64,000 bases of DNA from the NCBI RefSeq assembly GCF_030389965.1, contig NZ_CP128399.1, forward strand, positions 310,001-374,000. The letters run 5' to 3'. Below are positions 27,142 through 35,588 of the stretch, piece after piece. The position numbers and the translations under genes are program-made. The stretch comes from Candidatus Chlorohelix allophototropha. Lineage in GTDB: Bacteria; Chloroflexota; Chloroflexia; Chloroheliales; Chloroheliaceae. Position 1 is the first letter of the stretch. Each line of letters begins with the position of its first letter. Under the pieces are notes generated by a model that was not told where the DNA came from, ran no database searches, and saw only the letters and a list, made by a program, of their open reading frames with translations.

Positions 27142-27303
27142 CTATTTTACGCCAGCGGATTCCTTTAAAAGCTCGATATACCGCCTAGTCAGGGATTTCA
27201 AACTTTGTGGTCTGTTGGATTTGCGCAACCATTCTACCAGACGTTCGAGTTGAGTAGCATCAATTTTGTAATTTGTTTCTACTTTTGAAAGATTATTTTG
27301 CAT
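27142..27303 (-). CDS. Small helical protein (53 aa), unknown
   Basis: A short frame starting at ATG 27303 and ending with TAG at 27142, read by me directly. It encodes a charged, helical peptide with 'ATQLERLVEWLRKSNRPQS' followed by 'LTRRYIELLKE', like the first helices of a winged-helix or helical-bundle domain. AAAGAGAAAATA precedes the start. It ends 30 bases before the 653-residue gene and is probably in the same transcript. Coding is supported by amphipathic composition and position only. Confidence 0.55.
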   Translation of the reverse strand: MQNNLSKVETNYKIDATQLERLVEWLRKSNRPQSLKSLTRRYIELLKESAGVK

Positions 27304-27413
27304 TATTTTCTCTTTGATTTATTTCTTAGAAAGGCACACCAAACCTAATACCCCTCGTTGGGAGTTTATGAGGGTATCATACACCATGTTGCTGTAATAT
27401 TCAATTCGGGACG

Positions 27414-28142
27414 TTATTCGTTGAATCCTAGCCCTTTTTCCCGCATACTTATAAAACGTTGGTGACCAATAACAAGATGGTCTAGCAATTCTATATCCAT
27501 TAGCTTACCGGCTTTCTGCACATCTCCGGTAACCCGCACATCATCCGCGCTAGGGGTTGGATCGCCGCTTGGATGGTTATGCGCCATAATAATCGAGGTA
27601 GCGTTTTGCCTTATAGCTTCGCGAAAAAGCTCCGCTACACGCACATTACTGCTCATTAGTGTACCACGATATACCTCGATTATGCGGATAATCTGATTCT
27701 TGGTATTCAGTAATACTACTTTGAGCACTTCTTGTTCAAGCTGGTTCATCTCCAGCATCAGCATACCTACTATATCGTTAGGGCTACGCACTGTTGAACG
27801 TGCTTCAGGGTTTGCCACCAACAAGCGTCGCCCCATTTCCAGCGCTGCTTTTAACTGACTGGCTTTAGCTTCACCCAACCCGCGCACTTGGCACAATTCA
27901 TCAAAAGGGACTCGACTCAAACCTGTAAGCCCACCGTATTCATGCAACAAGCGTCGGCTTAATTCTAGCACGCTTTCACCGGATATCCCTACCCTTAACA
28001 GAATAGCCAGCAATTCGTCATCGGATAAACTCACTGCACCGTTTTGTTGCAGTTTCTCGCGAGGCGGTATCTGGTCGGGAAAATCCCTTTTGAAGCGGTG
28101 CTGTTGCGATTTAGGTTCTGAAAGCGATTTTGATTCAGACAT
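27414..28142 (-). CDS. radC: RadC-family JAB/MPN metalloprotein
   Basis: 242 residues. A helix-hairpin-helix region ('GLTGLSRVPFDELCQVRGLGEAKASQLKAAL' area, residues 70-100) precedes the JAB domain with the zinc motif 'MAHNHPSGDPTPSADD' and an upstream 'LMSSNVRVAELFREA'. The true function of RadC is unsettled despite the DNA-repair name. It lies 47 bases downstream of the hydrogenase-like operon and may be read through from it. Confidence 0.92.
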   Translation of the reverse strand: MSESKSLSEPKSQQHRFKRDFPDQIPPREKLQQNGAVSLSDDELLAILLRVGISGESVLELSRRLLHEYGGLTGLSRVPFDELCQVRGLGEAKASQLKAALEMGRRLLVANPEARSTVRSPNDIVGMLMLEMNQLEQEVLKVVLLNTKNQIIRIIEVYRGTLMSSNVRVAELFREAIRQNATSIIMAHNHPSGDPTPSADDVRVTGDVQKAGKLMDIELLDHLVIGHQRFISMREKGLGFNE

Positions 28143-28188
28143 ATTGCCACCTCTTAAAAGACATATCCCTTACAGCGATGGTTAAACC

Positions 28189-28629
28189 TTACTTCGCTTG
28201 ATATAGTTCCAGAATTGCATTCAGAATACTTTGCGGGTCAGGCGGAGAACCTGCCAGATAAGCATCAATTTTCCTGCCTACCGATAGCTTTAAATCGGTT
28301 TCTTTAACCGATTCTGAAAGCTGGATTGGTCCAGCAACTCCATAACAACTGGCAAAGGGCGCACCGCTGATGGTATCAGAACCTAACACCAGCAATTTTA
28401 CATCCGGCGAGAGGCTTTCCACTAAACGCATGGCATGTTCAGCTGCTTTCACTGTGCCTATTCCTGTAATAACAAGTAGGTCGCATTGTTTGGGACTGGA
28501 AGTTAAATAGATACCGAAATGTCCGGCATTGTAAGGTGGCACAAAAATAGACTCAAACTCCAACTGCGTAGCGTTGGAGCCTCCAATATTGAGTGGGAAA
28601 ACTGCAACCGATAGCCTGTTTTTTTTCAT
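28189..28629 (-). CDS. NuoB/hydrogenase small-subunit homologue lacking cluster cysteines
   Basis: 146 residues from ATG 28629, which overlaps the preceding stop as ATGA; a longer frame to 28677 exists but would lie inside that gene. The fold is that of NuoB and group-4 hydrogenase small subunits: 'CDLLVITGIGTVKAAEHAMRLVE', 'KLLVLGSDTISGAPF' and 'DAYLAGSPPDPQSILNAIL'. All expected [4Fe-4S] ligands are replaced: the N-terminal CxxC by Ser18 and Thr21, the GxC motif by Asp/Ile in 'GSDTISGA', and GCPP by 'GSPP'. It therefore cannot hold the usual proximal cluster. The partner subunits are upstream. Confidence 0.8.
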   Translation of the reverse strand: MKKNRLSVAVFPLNIGGSNATQLEFESIFVPPYNAGHFGIYLTSSPKQCDLLVITGIGTVKAAEHAMRLVESLSPDVKLLVLGSDTISGAPFASCYGVAGPIQLSESVKETDLKLSVGRKIDAYLAGSPPDPQSILNAILELYQAK

Positions 28630-30014
28630 GATGCTTTCAGCGCACTCCCCAACCAATCCAACGGTAATGCCGACCATATGCCAAAAAATATCATTACAGC
28701 AATCAGCAACAAGATTATTGCGCTTGTACCCATAGGCTCGGCTTTTGTTTTTAGTCCAGGTATGCCTCGTCCCATAAACTGATTATGGAAAAATCGCAAA
28801 TAGGCAAGTAACCACAAAGTGATGGCAAGACCTCCAAGTAATGCCCAACCGATCCCCTCTTGCGCGGCACTTTGCAGAATTAGATATTTGCCCGGAAACC
28901 CACTGATTAGGGGTGCGCCCGCCAATGCCAGCATCCCGAAGCTCAATCCTACAGTTGCCACCGGCATATGCCTTCCCAACCCGCTAAGCCCCGTCATCAT
29001 CCGTTCGTAATTGCAATAGTATATTACTGCCAACGATGTGAAAATGAGCAATTGTGCCAAAGCAAAATTCGCCGCTTCAAAAACTGCTCCGCGTAACCCG
29101 GTAGTGTGGGGTGTTGCCAATCCGAATAGTACGAGGCTCAAATTTCCGCTTCCGGTATAAGCCAGCATTTTACCAAAACTGCTCTGTGCCATACCAAATA
29201 ACCCTGATAAAACTGCTCCTGACATGCCAAGCGCCATGACAGGCAAAGTCTGGCTAGTATTATTTAGCAAAAGGGTGGGATTTTGTTGTAAAAAATCTAC
29301 TAGAAATATAACTGCCGCACCGTTTATAAGTCCTAGCACCAGCCAACTTGCTAAGGCAGGAGCATCTTCAATTACTTGTGGTAGCCAAAGGTTAAAGGGG
29401 AAAACACCAAAACGCAAAGCGAATCCGGTAATTGCAAGCGCCACGATTACTTTAATCAAGCCGATTTGTTGTGGGTCGAGGCGAACTCGCTCCAAAAAAA
29501 CCTGTGCCACAAACAAAAGCAAGCCAAATAGCACCGTGACTATCAAGTAACGTACCGCGCTTTTAACCACCCGTACAAAGCGTTCTTCGTCTTCTGCACC
29601 TACATCCACAACTGAAATAATGCTAAAAAACTCGGCGGCTACAAAGCAAAGGGTTACTACAAATACGTTATTAATAAAAAGCGCTGCATTAATTGTGCCG
29701 CAAACTGTGAGTGTTACCGGAGCATAACGTCCACTTTTCAGGTTATCGGTAAGATACGCTACCAGCAGGCTGATGCTCGCTAGGATAAAGAGGAATGTTA
29801 AAAATAGTTGGGCTATAGGAGTGAAGAAGAAAGCATTATCAGCGTTTGTCGGGTTTTCAATCCACACCATTACAGTACTTGCCACTAATCCGGCTACCGC
29901 TATAGTCACTGCTACTTTATAGCTCCAGCGATATTTTTCAGCCGGAAATAATGCCTCAATCAGCACTAGAAACAGTGTAGCTGCAAAAGGTAGTACGATA
30001 ACCGTAAAAGGCAC
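28626..30014 (-). CDS. NuoN/HyfF-like antiporter-type membrane subunit
   Basis: 462 residues, about 13-14 membrane helices, of the Mrp/NuoL-M-N family that forms proton- or sodium-conducting channels. The conserved TM5 Glu is in 'FVAAEFFSIISVV'. The central helix carries 'FALRFGVFPFNLWLPQVIEDAPA', with Arg near the position of the usual Lys, and another Lys is in 'SSFGKMLAYTGSGN'. It starts with GTG 30014 directly after the previous stop. It is one of three channel-type subunits in this operon. Confidence 0.85.
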   Translation of the reverse strand: MPFTVIVLPFAATLFLVLIEALFPAEKYRWSYKVAVTIAVAGLVASTVMVWIENPTNADNAFFFTPIAQLFLTFLFILASISLLVAYLTDNLKSGRYAPVTLTVCGTINAALFINNVFVVTLCFVAAEFFSIISVVDVGAEDEERFVRVVKSAVRYLIVTVLFGLLLFVAQVFLERVRLDPQQIGLIKVIVALAITGFALRFGVFPFNLWLPQVIEDAPALASWLVLGLINGAAVIFLVDFLQQNPTLLLNNTSQTLPVMALGMSGAVLSGLFGMAQSSFGKMLAYTGSGNLSLVLFGLATPHTTGLRGAVFEAANFALAQLLIFTSLAVIYYCNYERMMTGLSGLGRHMPVATVGLSFGMLALAGAPLISGFPGKYLILQSAAQEGIGWALLGGLAITLWLLAYLRFFHNQFMGRGIPGLKTKAEPMGTSAIILLLIAVMIFFGIWSALPLDWLGSALKAS

Positions 30015-30776
30015 TTATTTGACCGCCTTTCTTCCGGCTGTGAAAGCATCACTCAGGTTTAGCGTTTTAAGTTTATTATAGAAAAGTATGGCAAGGTATG
30101 AAATCAGAAGCGCCAGCAAAATGGTGATTGCCGCGCTAAAGCCCAACACCAAAGGATTATCACCACTGCGTAATAGTGAGTAGAGTAGGTCTGCACCGTT
30201 TAAGGCAGTTAACAAGCCAATTCCCAGTTTGAGAATATCGCTGCCCACTACCATAATGGTAACACCAATCGAGAATGTCCAGTAGAAGGCGAAATCGCCC
30301 AAAAAATTGCCGGAGAAAGGCAACAACGTTGCAAATGCATAGGTGGCTACTGCTGCAATAATGCTTGTACCTATTGGCAGCATATAATCAATATAGCGAA
30401 AACGGCTAAGTTGTTCTTTTTGCTGGCGGCGAAAAAAGCGGCGCAAACCCCCGGTTCCGGCTGCATCTTCCTCAGCCTCTTGCTGCTTCAGCCTGCGTCG
30501 CTCGATTATAATTGCATACCCGGTTAGAAAAATTATTAACGCCGCAATAACCCCCGACATAGTTTTGAGAAAAACTGCCAGTGGTATTGAACCGAGCATT
30601 ACACGCTGGGCAGTTCCATTCTGATCGTTAGCTACTACTGCCACCACAAAGTATTGAAAGACCAGCGCCGGGGTTATAATTACCCAGTCTTTGTACACTG
30701 CCAACGCTACACAGGATGCTACCAGTAGCCCTATATAGAAAATATAATTACCAGCGGTAAGTGTCAGAAAATCCAC
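30015..30776 (-). CDS. NuoK/HyfE-like membrane subunit
   Basis: 253 residues with about six membrane helices and a basic cytoplasmic loop ('RRLKQQEAEEDAAG', residues 96-110). The C-terminal half resembles NuoK and HyfE ('LKLGIGLLTALNGADLLYSLL'). It begins with GTG 30776, preceded by AAGGTGA, four bases after the NuoL-like stop. The family assignment is weaker than for its neighbours because HyfE-type proteins are poorly conserved. Confidence 0.65.
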   Translation of the reverse strand: MDFLTLTAGNYIFYIGLLVASCVALAVYKDWVIITPALVFQYFVVAVVANDQNGTAQRVMLGSIPLAVFLKTMSGVIAALIIFLTGYAIIIERRRLKQQEAEEDAAGTGGLRRFFRRQQKEQLSRFRYIDYMLPIGTSIIAAVATYAFATLLPFSGNFLGDFAFYWTFSIGVTIMVVGSDILKLGIGLLTALNGADLLYSLLRSGDNPLVLGFSAAITILLALLISYLAILFYNKLKTLNLSDAFTAGRKAVK

Positions 30777-30780
30777 AAAA

Positions 30781-32787
30781 TCACCTTGTTAGCAGGAAGA
30801 TAAAAAGGATTACCACCAAAGCCGCCAGCGCCGCATAAAATTTCTCGGTCATCCATTCCAGCACCCACACAATAAAACCTAGAATTTTAAGACCGATTCC
30901 ACCAAACCAACCTCCCAAAAAGCCGGTATCGAATATGCGTATTATATAGCGGGCAGTTTGCTGGAAAGAGCTAAAATAATCATTAATGCTCAGGCGAGGT
31001 GGGATTTCACCACGCGGGGCGGTAGGTTTGATGGCTTCCGTGCCGATTTTGAAAAAGTCATCATCAAACCCGGCAGGAATGCTTTCCTTGTAAATTTTCA
31101 GGCTCTTTTTTTTGCTCTCGCGTCGGCGTTGCGCTTCTTCTTCTTCCGCCCCAAAAAGTAAACCTCCCTGATAGGCAGGGGAGGCATGTACACTGCCAAA
31201 CTTGAGGTAAATTCCAAATAATACCAGTGCGCCTATTACTACTATTAGCCCCAACCATCCGGTTGAAATAAAATTAGCGTTTACTGTGGGTGTCGTTTCT
31301 GCGCTCATCTTGGTTGGGAGTTGCTCTACCCAACCAGAAGCTAGAGATGGAGAAAAACCGCTTATTATCGCGAAGAGTCCGAAAACGCTCGCCATTCCCG
31401 GTGGTATCCATGCTACGAGATTGCGCCCATCCACCGTCTGTCTTTCTACGGTCAGAAAGGTTATCAGCCCATTTGAAAGCCCAATTGCCAGTATCATCAA
31501 GCCAATCAACGCTACCAATAAGTAAAAGCCATAGCCCTGTGTTGCTAGATTCTCCAGAGTGGTATAGCGCGAAATATAGGCAGGAGTGAGCGGTAAACCC
31601 ACCGCTACTGCCATTCCAAGCAAATAAAGCGCTATCAATGCGCCTCGGTAGCGGGGTGAACGTTCTAACGGTTTGGGAGTTTCTCGTCCTTTTTTCAACA
31701 AAGGCGTATTTTCAATTTGGAGCAAATCTCCGCATAAAAACAGGATTGGAACCGATAAGCTAAGGGCGAAAAATTGCCATGCCGCAGCGTTGAACTGTTT
31801 TAGACCTAGCGCAATTATCACAAAACCAAACTGGGCGGAAGCCGCATAAGCTGCTTTGCCTATCAGGTCAGCTTCTTTGGCTACCATCCAACCGCAAGCC
31901 AATACAGAAATAGCTCCTACGGGTAATAATAACGGTGAGGCTGCTTTAAATAAGTCTAATCTGTCACCGGCTATGCTATTCAACCGTGCCGGTAAATAGA
32001 GCGCTAACGGTAAGATACCACCTGCCATTAGCAGTGCAAATGCGCCTCCCGGCAAGTTTTTAAGGGAACCAGACCAAGCTTGGAAGGGGAATTGCGCGGT
32101 TTTAATCATCGCCCCGACCCATACCAGTACAAAGAAAAGTGTTTCGATGGAGGACGGTGAGATTGCAGTATATTGGGTGATGCCACCGTTGCGTGAAACT
32201 ATCACCAATAAAGGCGCAAGAATAACAAACCCACCCGCAACGCTGACAACATAGGCATAGAAACTGGAACGCGAGGAACTTGCCCCACGCAAACCCGGTC
32301 CTGCCAGCAAATAGAGCCATAAGCCTAAAGCTTCTAGCCAACCGTATAACCAAATGAGGTCAGAAGAATAGAAAGCAGCTAAGGCTGAACCTTCTACCAG
32401 AAATAGGAGACCATATAGTCTGCCGCCGGTTATTGCTTCGCCTTCTTCGGCGGAAGGTTGCCGAGCTACTAGATAGATGATAACCAAGAAGCCCAAAATC
32501 GCCAGTGGAAGGGTGAAGAAGTAGGAGAGTATATCGGCGCGAAAGGCAAATTGTACTTTTGCTTCCGGCAGGGGCGACCAGCTAAACAATGTAGCGGAGG
32601 GATTGCCAGAAGCGACTCCAAAACCAAGCGCTATTTGCCCTGCCAGTGTAACCATACTAACCAATACCGCCAGCGAGGCAAGCGCGGCTTGTTCTGTTTC
32701 AAAAAGCCAGCCGAAGAAGAAGAAAGCAACGCCTACTATGAGCGGTAAAATGATGCTTATAGGTAACAAAATGTCAAAGGGATTCAA
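30781..32787 (-). CDS. NuoL/HyfB-like antiporter-type membrane subunit
   Basis: 668 residues, about 15-16 membrane helices. Family hallmarks are the TM5 Glu in 'YGWLEALGLWLYLL', the central Lys motif 'GAMIKTAQFPFQAWSGSL' and 'KEADLIGKAAYAASAQFGF'. The C-terminus has a polar stretch and a final helix, like the piston-helix end of NuoL but shorter. The start is TTG 32787 with AAAGG six bases before it. It would couple the soluble subunits to ion pumping. Confidence 0.87.
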   Translation of the reverse strand: MNPFDILLPISIILPLIVGVAFFFFGWLFETEQAALASLAVLVSMVTLAGQIALGFGVASGNPSATLFSWSPLPEAKVQFAFRADILSYFFTLPLAILGFLVIIYLVARQPSAEEGEAITGGRLYGLLFLVEGSALAAFYSSDLIWLYGWLEALGLWLYLLAGPGLRGASSSRSSFYAYVVSVAGGFVILAPLLVIVSRNGGITQYTAISPSSIETLFFVLVWVGAMIKTAQFPFQAWSGSLKNLPGGAFALLMAGGILPLALYLPARLNSIAGDRLDLFKAASPLLLPVGAISVLACGWMVAKEADLIGKAAYAASAQFGFVIIALGLKQFNAAAWQFFALSLSVPILFLCGDLLQIENTPLLKKGRETPKPLERSPRYRGALIALYLLGMAVAVGLPLTPAYISRYTTLENLATQGYGFYLLVALIGLMILAIGLSNGLITFLTVERQTVDGRNLVAWIPPGMASVFGLFAIISGFSPSLASGWVEQLPTKMSAETTPTVNANFISTGWLGLIVVIGALVLFGIYLKFGSVHASPAYQGGLLFGAEEEEAQRRRESKKKSLKIYKESIPAGFDDDFFKIGTEAIKPTAPRGEIPPRLSINDYFSSFQQTARYIIRIFDTGFLGGWFGGIGLKILGFIVWVLEWMTEKFYAALAALVVILFIFLLTR

Positions 32788-32790
32788 GTG

Positions 32791-33870
32791 TTACCTTTCT
32801 CCACATGCCATGCAATAATCCAGCGATACAAGCAATGCTCCCGCATCCTCAACGTCCTGACCGAGCAACGAGAAGGGTAAAGCAGGCAGGTTACACATTG
32901 TAGGGGGGCGTAGCTTTAGCCTTGCTATACAGCCTTTCTCATCCGAAGCAACATAACAAAAAAGTGCGCCTCTCGGTGATTCTACCAGAGAATACACTTC
33001 TTTGTCGGGGGGGAAAGCTGCGGGTAGAAGCTGTTCATCCTTCAGGTTGCCTTCTGGCATTTTAAGAAGTGCTTGTCCTGCTAGGTTAAGACTTTCTAGA
33101 GCTTCTAGCAAGCGTACTACCAGCCGCGCATAAAGACTACCACTGTTCTGAGTTACTACTCGGAAATCAAGCTCGCCATATGCAGCGTAAGGTTCTGATC
33201 GGCGGATGTCATCAGGAATATCACTGGCACGCGCGACAGGACCAACCAACCCGTATTCATCAGCCAGTTCTGCTGATATTATTCCGATATATTCGGTGCG
33301 GTGTTCGAGTTGGTGGTTTTCCAGCAATTGGCTAACCGATTCATACACATTCTTACGTAAACGCTCAACCGCGGCTTGAAATTCCATCGGTAATGGTAAC
33401 GTGCGCATGATTCCACCGGGGATTGTGAAGGTATCATGTATGCGGTTGCCGGAAGCAGCCATTAACTGGCGCACTCCTTCGGCTTCTTCCTCAAGACGGC
33501 TGGCAATCAGGCGTTTTCCAAGCATTCGGAGGGTACGTGCAGAATTGGCAAGATGGCTGGCGGCGCGTTCGAGTTCTGCCATTACGGTGCGGATATAGCT
33601 GGCGCGAAGTGGGGGATTAAGATCGGCGAGCTTTTCAAGGGCTAATGTTACTGCCAAAGTATTGGCATAAGAGCATTTTCCGCAAATTTGAGCAACCACG
33701 CCGGGCAATTGATGCGGCAAAAGGTGAGTCAATAAACCCTCAACCCCACGATGGTTAAAGCCAAGCTCAATTTCGACCTTTTCTATTTTAGTTCCGTGTA
33801 TTTCCAGCTTATAACAAACAGGTTCATCTAGCGCCGGATGCCACGGACCAATAGGTAACAGGTAGGGCAT
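32791..33870 (-). CDS. Group-4 [NiFe]-hydrogenase-like large subunit (NuoD homologue)
   Basis: 359 residues. 'PIGPWHPALDEP' and 'ELGFNHRGVEGLL' place it with NuoD and group-4 hydrogenase large subunits. Unlike NuoD it keeps both metal-binding pairs: Cys63/Cys66 in 'AQICGKCSYAN' and Cys353/Cys356 in the final 'DYCMACGER'. The first motif is altered from ERxCGxCxxxH, with Ala-Gln replacing Glu-Arg and Asn70 replacing His, and Tyr replaces Pro in the second. Whether NiFe(CN)2CO is inserted is open. No hydrogenase maturation gene is in the window. GAGGA precedes ATG 33870. Confidence 0.85.
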   Translation of the reverse strand: MPYLLPIGPWHPALDEPVCYKLEIHGTKIEKVEIELGFNHRGVEGLLTHLLPHQLPGVVAQICGKCSYANTLAVTLALEKLADLNPPLRASYIRTVMAELERAASHLANSARTLRMLGKRLIASRLEEEAEGVRQLMAASGNRIHDTFTIPGGIMRTLPLPMEFQAAVERLRKNVYESVSQLLENHQLEHRTEYIGIISAELADEYGLVGPVARASDIPDDIRRSEPYAAYGELDFRVVTQNSGSLYARLVVRLLEALESLNLAGQALLKMPEGNLKDEQLLPAAFPPDKEVYSLVESPRGALFCYVASDEKGCIARLKLRPPTMCNLPALPFSLLGQDVEDAGALLVSLDYCMACGER

Positions 33871-33890
33871 GGGTTATTCCTCAAGCCGCA

Positions 33891-33919
33891 ATAGTAGCAG
33901 CTTGAAATTACCCCGTCAA
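33891..33919 (-). promoter_or_regulatory. Promoter of the hydrogenase-like operon
   Basis: On the minus strand: TTGACG (33919-33914), 17 bases, TACTAT (33896-33891). This gives a short leader before ATG 33870. An inverted repeat GTATCA/TGATAC lies just upstream at about 33937-33952. Confidence 0.55.
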
Positions 33920-33965
33920 GTCAACATGAGTTCAAGCGTATCAATTCTGATACAAGCGCAAATAA

Positions 33966-34000
33966 AAGGCTCGCCTTCTAAAAAGGCGAGCCTTATTTTG
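33966..34000. terminator. Isolated bidirectional hairpin terminator
   Basis: AAGGCTCGCCTT (33966-33977) and AAGGCGAGCCTT (33983-33994) form a perfect 12-bp stem. T-rich sequence follows on both strands. No recognised gene ends here on either strand. Confidence 0.7.
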
Positions 34001-34341
34001 TATCAGCAAAGAAAGGAACCTCGTGATTTTAAAAAAAGAAAAGGACTTTGGTTATTTATTACAAAAGTAATTGTATGAAATTGATATAAACAAGTAAAGG
34101 TACAGTAGAACCGAATAAGAATGGAATTAATTTAGGCATATTGCACAAAGGCTTGCCTTATTGCACAAAAACACCATATAGTGATAGCTTTCCGGCTTAT
34201 TTAAGATTCCTTTGGTGAAGCGATAAAGGTTAAAAAATTAGTTTTGACACTTGCCGATTTTGATATTACACTAATTCTATAGAAACCTAATGTCACTAAA
34301 AAAATGATGTGATCGGTCATTGGAAAGGAGCGATTTGAGCT
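34001..34341. other. Intergenic region with direct repeats
   Basis: AT-rich gap. TATTGCACAAA occurs twice (34139-34149 and 34159-34169, period 20), a spacing of about two helical turns. No coding frame or known RNA is seen. The right part holds the promoter of the following gene. Confidence 0.5.
34244..34272 (+). promoter_or_regulatory. Promoter before the Pro/Gln-rich membrane protein
   Basis: TTGACA (34244-34249), 17 bases, TACACT (34267-34272), about 70 bases before ATG 34342. Confidence 0.6.
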
Positions 34342-34893
34342 ATGAGCCAGCCTCAACAACCCCCTCAACCGCAACAACAACCTCCGGTACCCGGAACGCC
34401 TCCGCGTACTGCCACTGTTCCACCACCACCGGGCATGTATCAAGCACGGCAGCCTCGCAAAATGATTACCAACGAAGCCGAAAAACGAGAACAAGCCCGC
34501 ACTCTGATTTATAGCCTTGTTTTCATTGTAGTAGTACTTATCGTTGGTTTTGTTGCCGGTGTAATCGATCAGGCTATACACTCCAGCAGCGCCGACCGCA
34601 ACCAGAATTATTTCTTGCTAAACGCGCAAGATATTCTACTGATAGTTGCCAGTATGGCTCCTTGGGCGGTCTTATTTTTCCTGATTTGCGTGGCGTGGAC
34701 TTATATTACTAACCGCTTGTTTACAAAGTGGAATAGCGCGCTGGCAGATGATGAGAATGACGAAGCTTACGGTAAAGGTCTGGTTTACGAAATAGTACAC
34801 GATAATAATGCAGCTGCAGCATTAGTGTTAATTATGCCTATGTTGGTAATCGCGGTTGCTCTTATCTTTATTGTGATTCTTATCAAGCAGTGA
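34342..34893 (+). CDS. Membrane protein with Pro/Gln-rich N-terminus, unknown
   Basis: 183 residues. The first 45 are rich in Pro and Gln, followed by three hydrophobic helices at about 54-75, 95-120 and 158-180, and an acidic loop between the last two. No family recognised. AAAGGAG precedes ATG 34342. Its stop overlaps the GTG start of rnc, so the pair is probably translationally coupled. Confidence 0.7.
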   Translation: MSQPQQPPQPQQQPPVPGTPPRTATVPPPPGMYQARQPRKMITNEAEKREQARTLIYSLVFIVVVLIVGFVAGVIDQAIHSSSADRNQNYFLLNAQDILLIVASMAPWAVLFFLICVAWTYITNRLFTKWNSALADDENDEAYGKGLVYEIVHDNNAAAALVLIMPMLVIAVALIFIVILIKQ

Positions 34894-35588
34894 TAATTTC
34901 AGACGATTTGGTAGATTTGGAGAAGCGGCTTGGGTTGGAATTCAACAACAAAGCCCTTCTTCAGTTAGCTTTAATACACCGCTCTTACTTGAATGAGAAG
35001 GGCGGTATGCTTGAGTCTAATGAGCGTCTAGAGTTTTTGGGTGACGCAATATTAGGCGCAATAGTTGCTGAGTATCTTTACCATACTTTCCCTGACCAAT
35101 CGGAGGGGGGTTTGACAGATTTGCGCAGCGCGCTGGTTCGTCGCGAAACTCTTGCGAAATGGGCTGCCACTTTTGAGGTTGGCGAGTTTTTATTGCTTGG
35201 CAAGGGTGAAGCTAATACCGGGGGACGAAGCAGACCGGCTATTCTCTCAGCAACCTTTGAAACGATTTTGGGGGCAATGTATCTTGATAAAGGAATTAAG
35301 CAGGTTACCGAGTGGTTGTTGCCGCTGGTAAGTGCAGAATTGCAAGTGATTTTGCAGGAAAATCGCCATCTGAACTATAAAACCCGCTTGCAAGTAGAAA
35401 TACAGCGGCTCCACCATATTGCTCCGGTTTACGAGTTAATCGAAACAAGTGGTCCAGAACACCATCCCAATTTTGTGGTTGAAGTAAAACTAGGGGATCA
35501 GGTTTTAGGGCGAGGGAGCGGTACTACCAAGCAACAAGCTCAGCAGGAAGCCGCCCGCGCCGCCCTAGAGTTTTTGGAAAAATCCTAG
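34890..35588 (+). CDS. rnc: Ribonuclease III
   Basis: 232 residues. The catalytic motif 'ERLEFLGDAILGAIVAEYL' holds the Mg-binding Glu and Asp, 'ETILGAMYLDKG' gives the second acidic set, and a double-stranded-RNA-binding domain occupies about 160-230, ending 'TTKQQAQQEAARAAL'. It processes rRNA precursors and structured mRNAs. The start is GTG 34890 within the stop of the previous gene. The stop codon overlaps that of the convergent acyl-CoA ligase gene. Confidence 0.95.
   Translation: MIISDDLVDLEKRLGLEFNNKALLQLALIHRSYLNEKGGMLESNERLEFLGDAILGAIVAEYLYHTFPDQSEGGLTDLRSALVRRETLAKWAATFEVGEFLLLGKGEANTGGRSRPAILSATFETILGAMYLDKGIKQVTEWLLPLVSAELQVILQENRHLNYKTRLQVEIQRLHHIAPVYELIETSGPEHHPNFVVEVKLGDQVLGRGSGTTKQQAQQEAARAALEFLEKS

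Noticed and set aside
28626-32787. Mrp-type Na+/H+ antiporter operon
   Set aside because: NuoL/NuoN-like and NuoK-like subunits are present, but they are in one operon with hydrogenase-type large and small subunits and no MrpB, E, F or G homologues.
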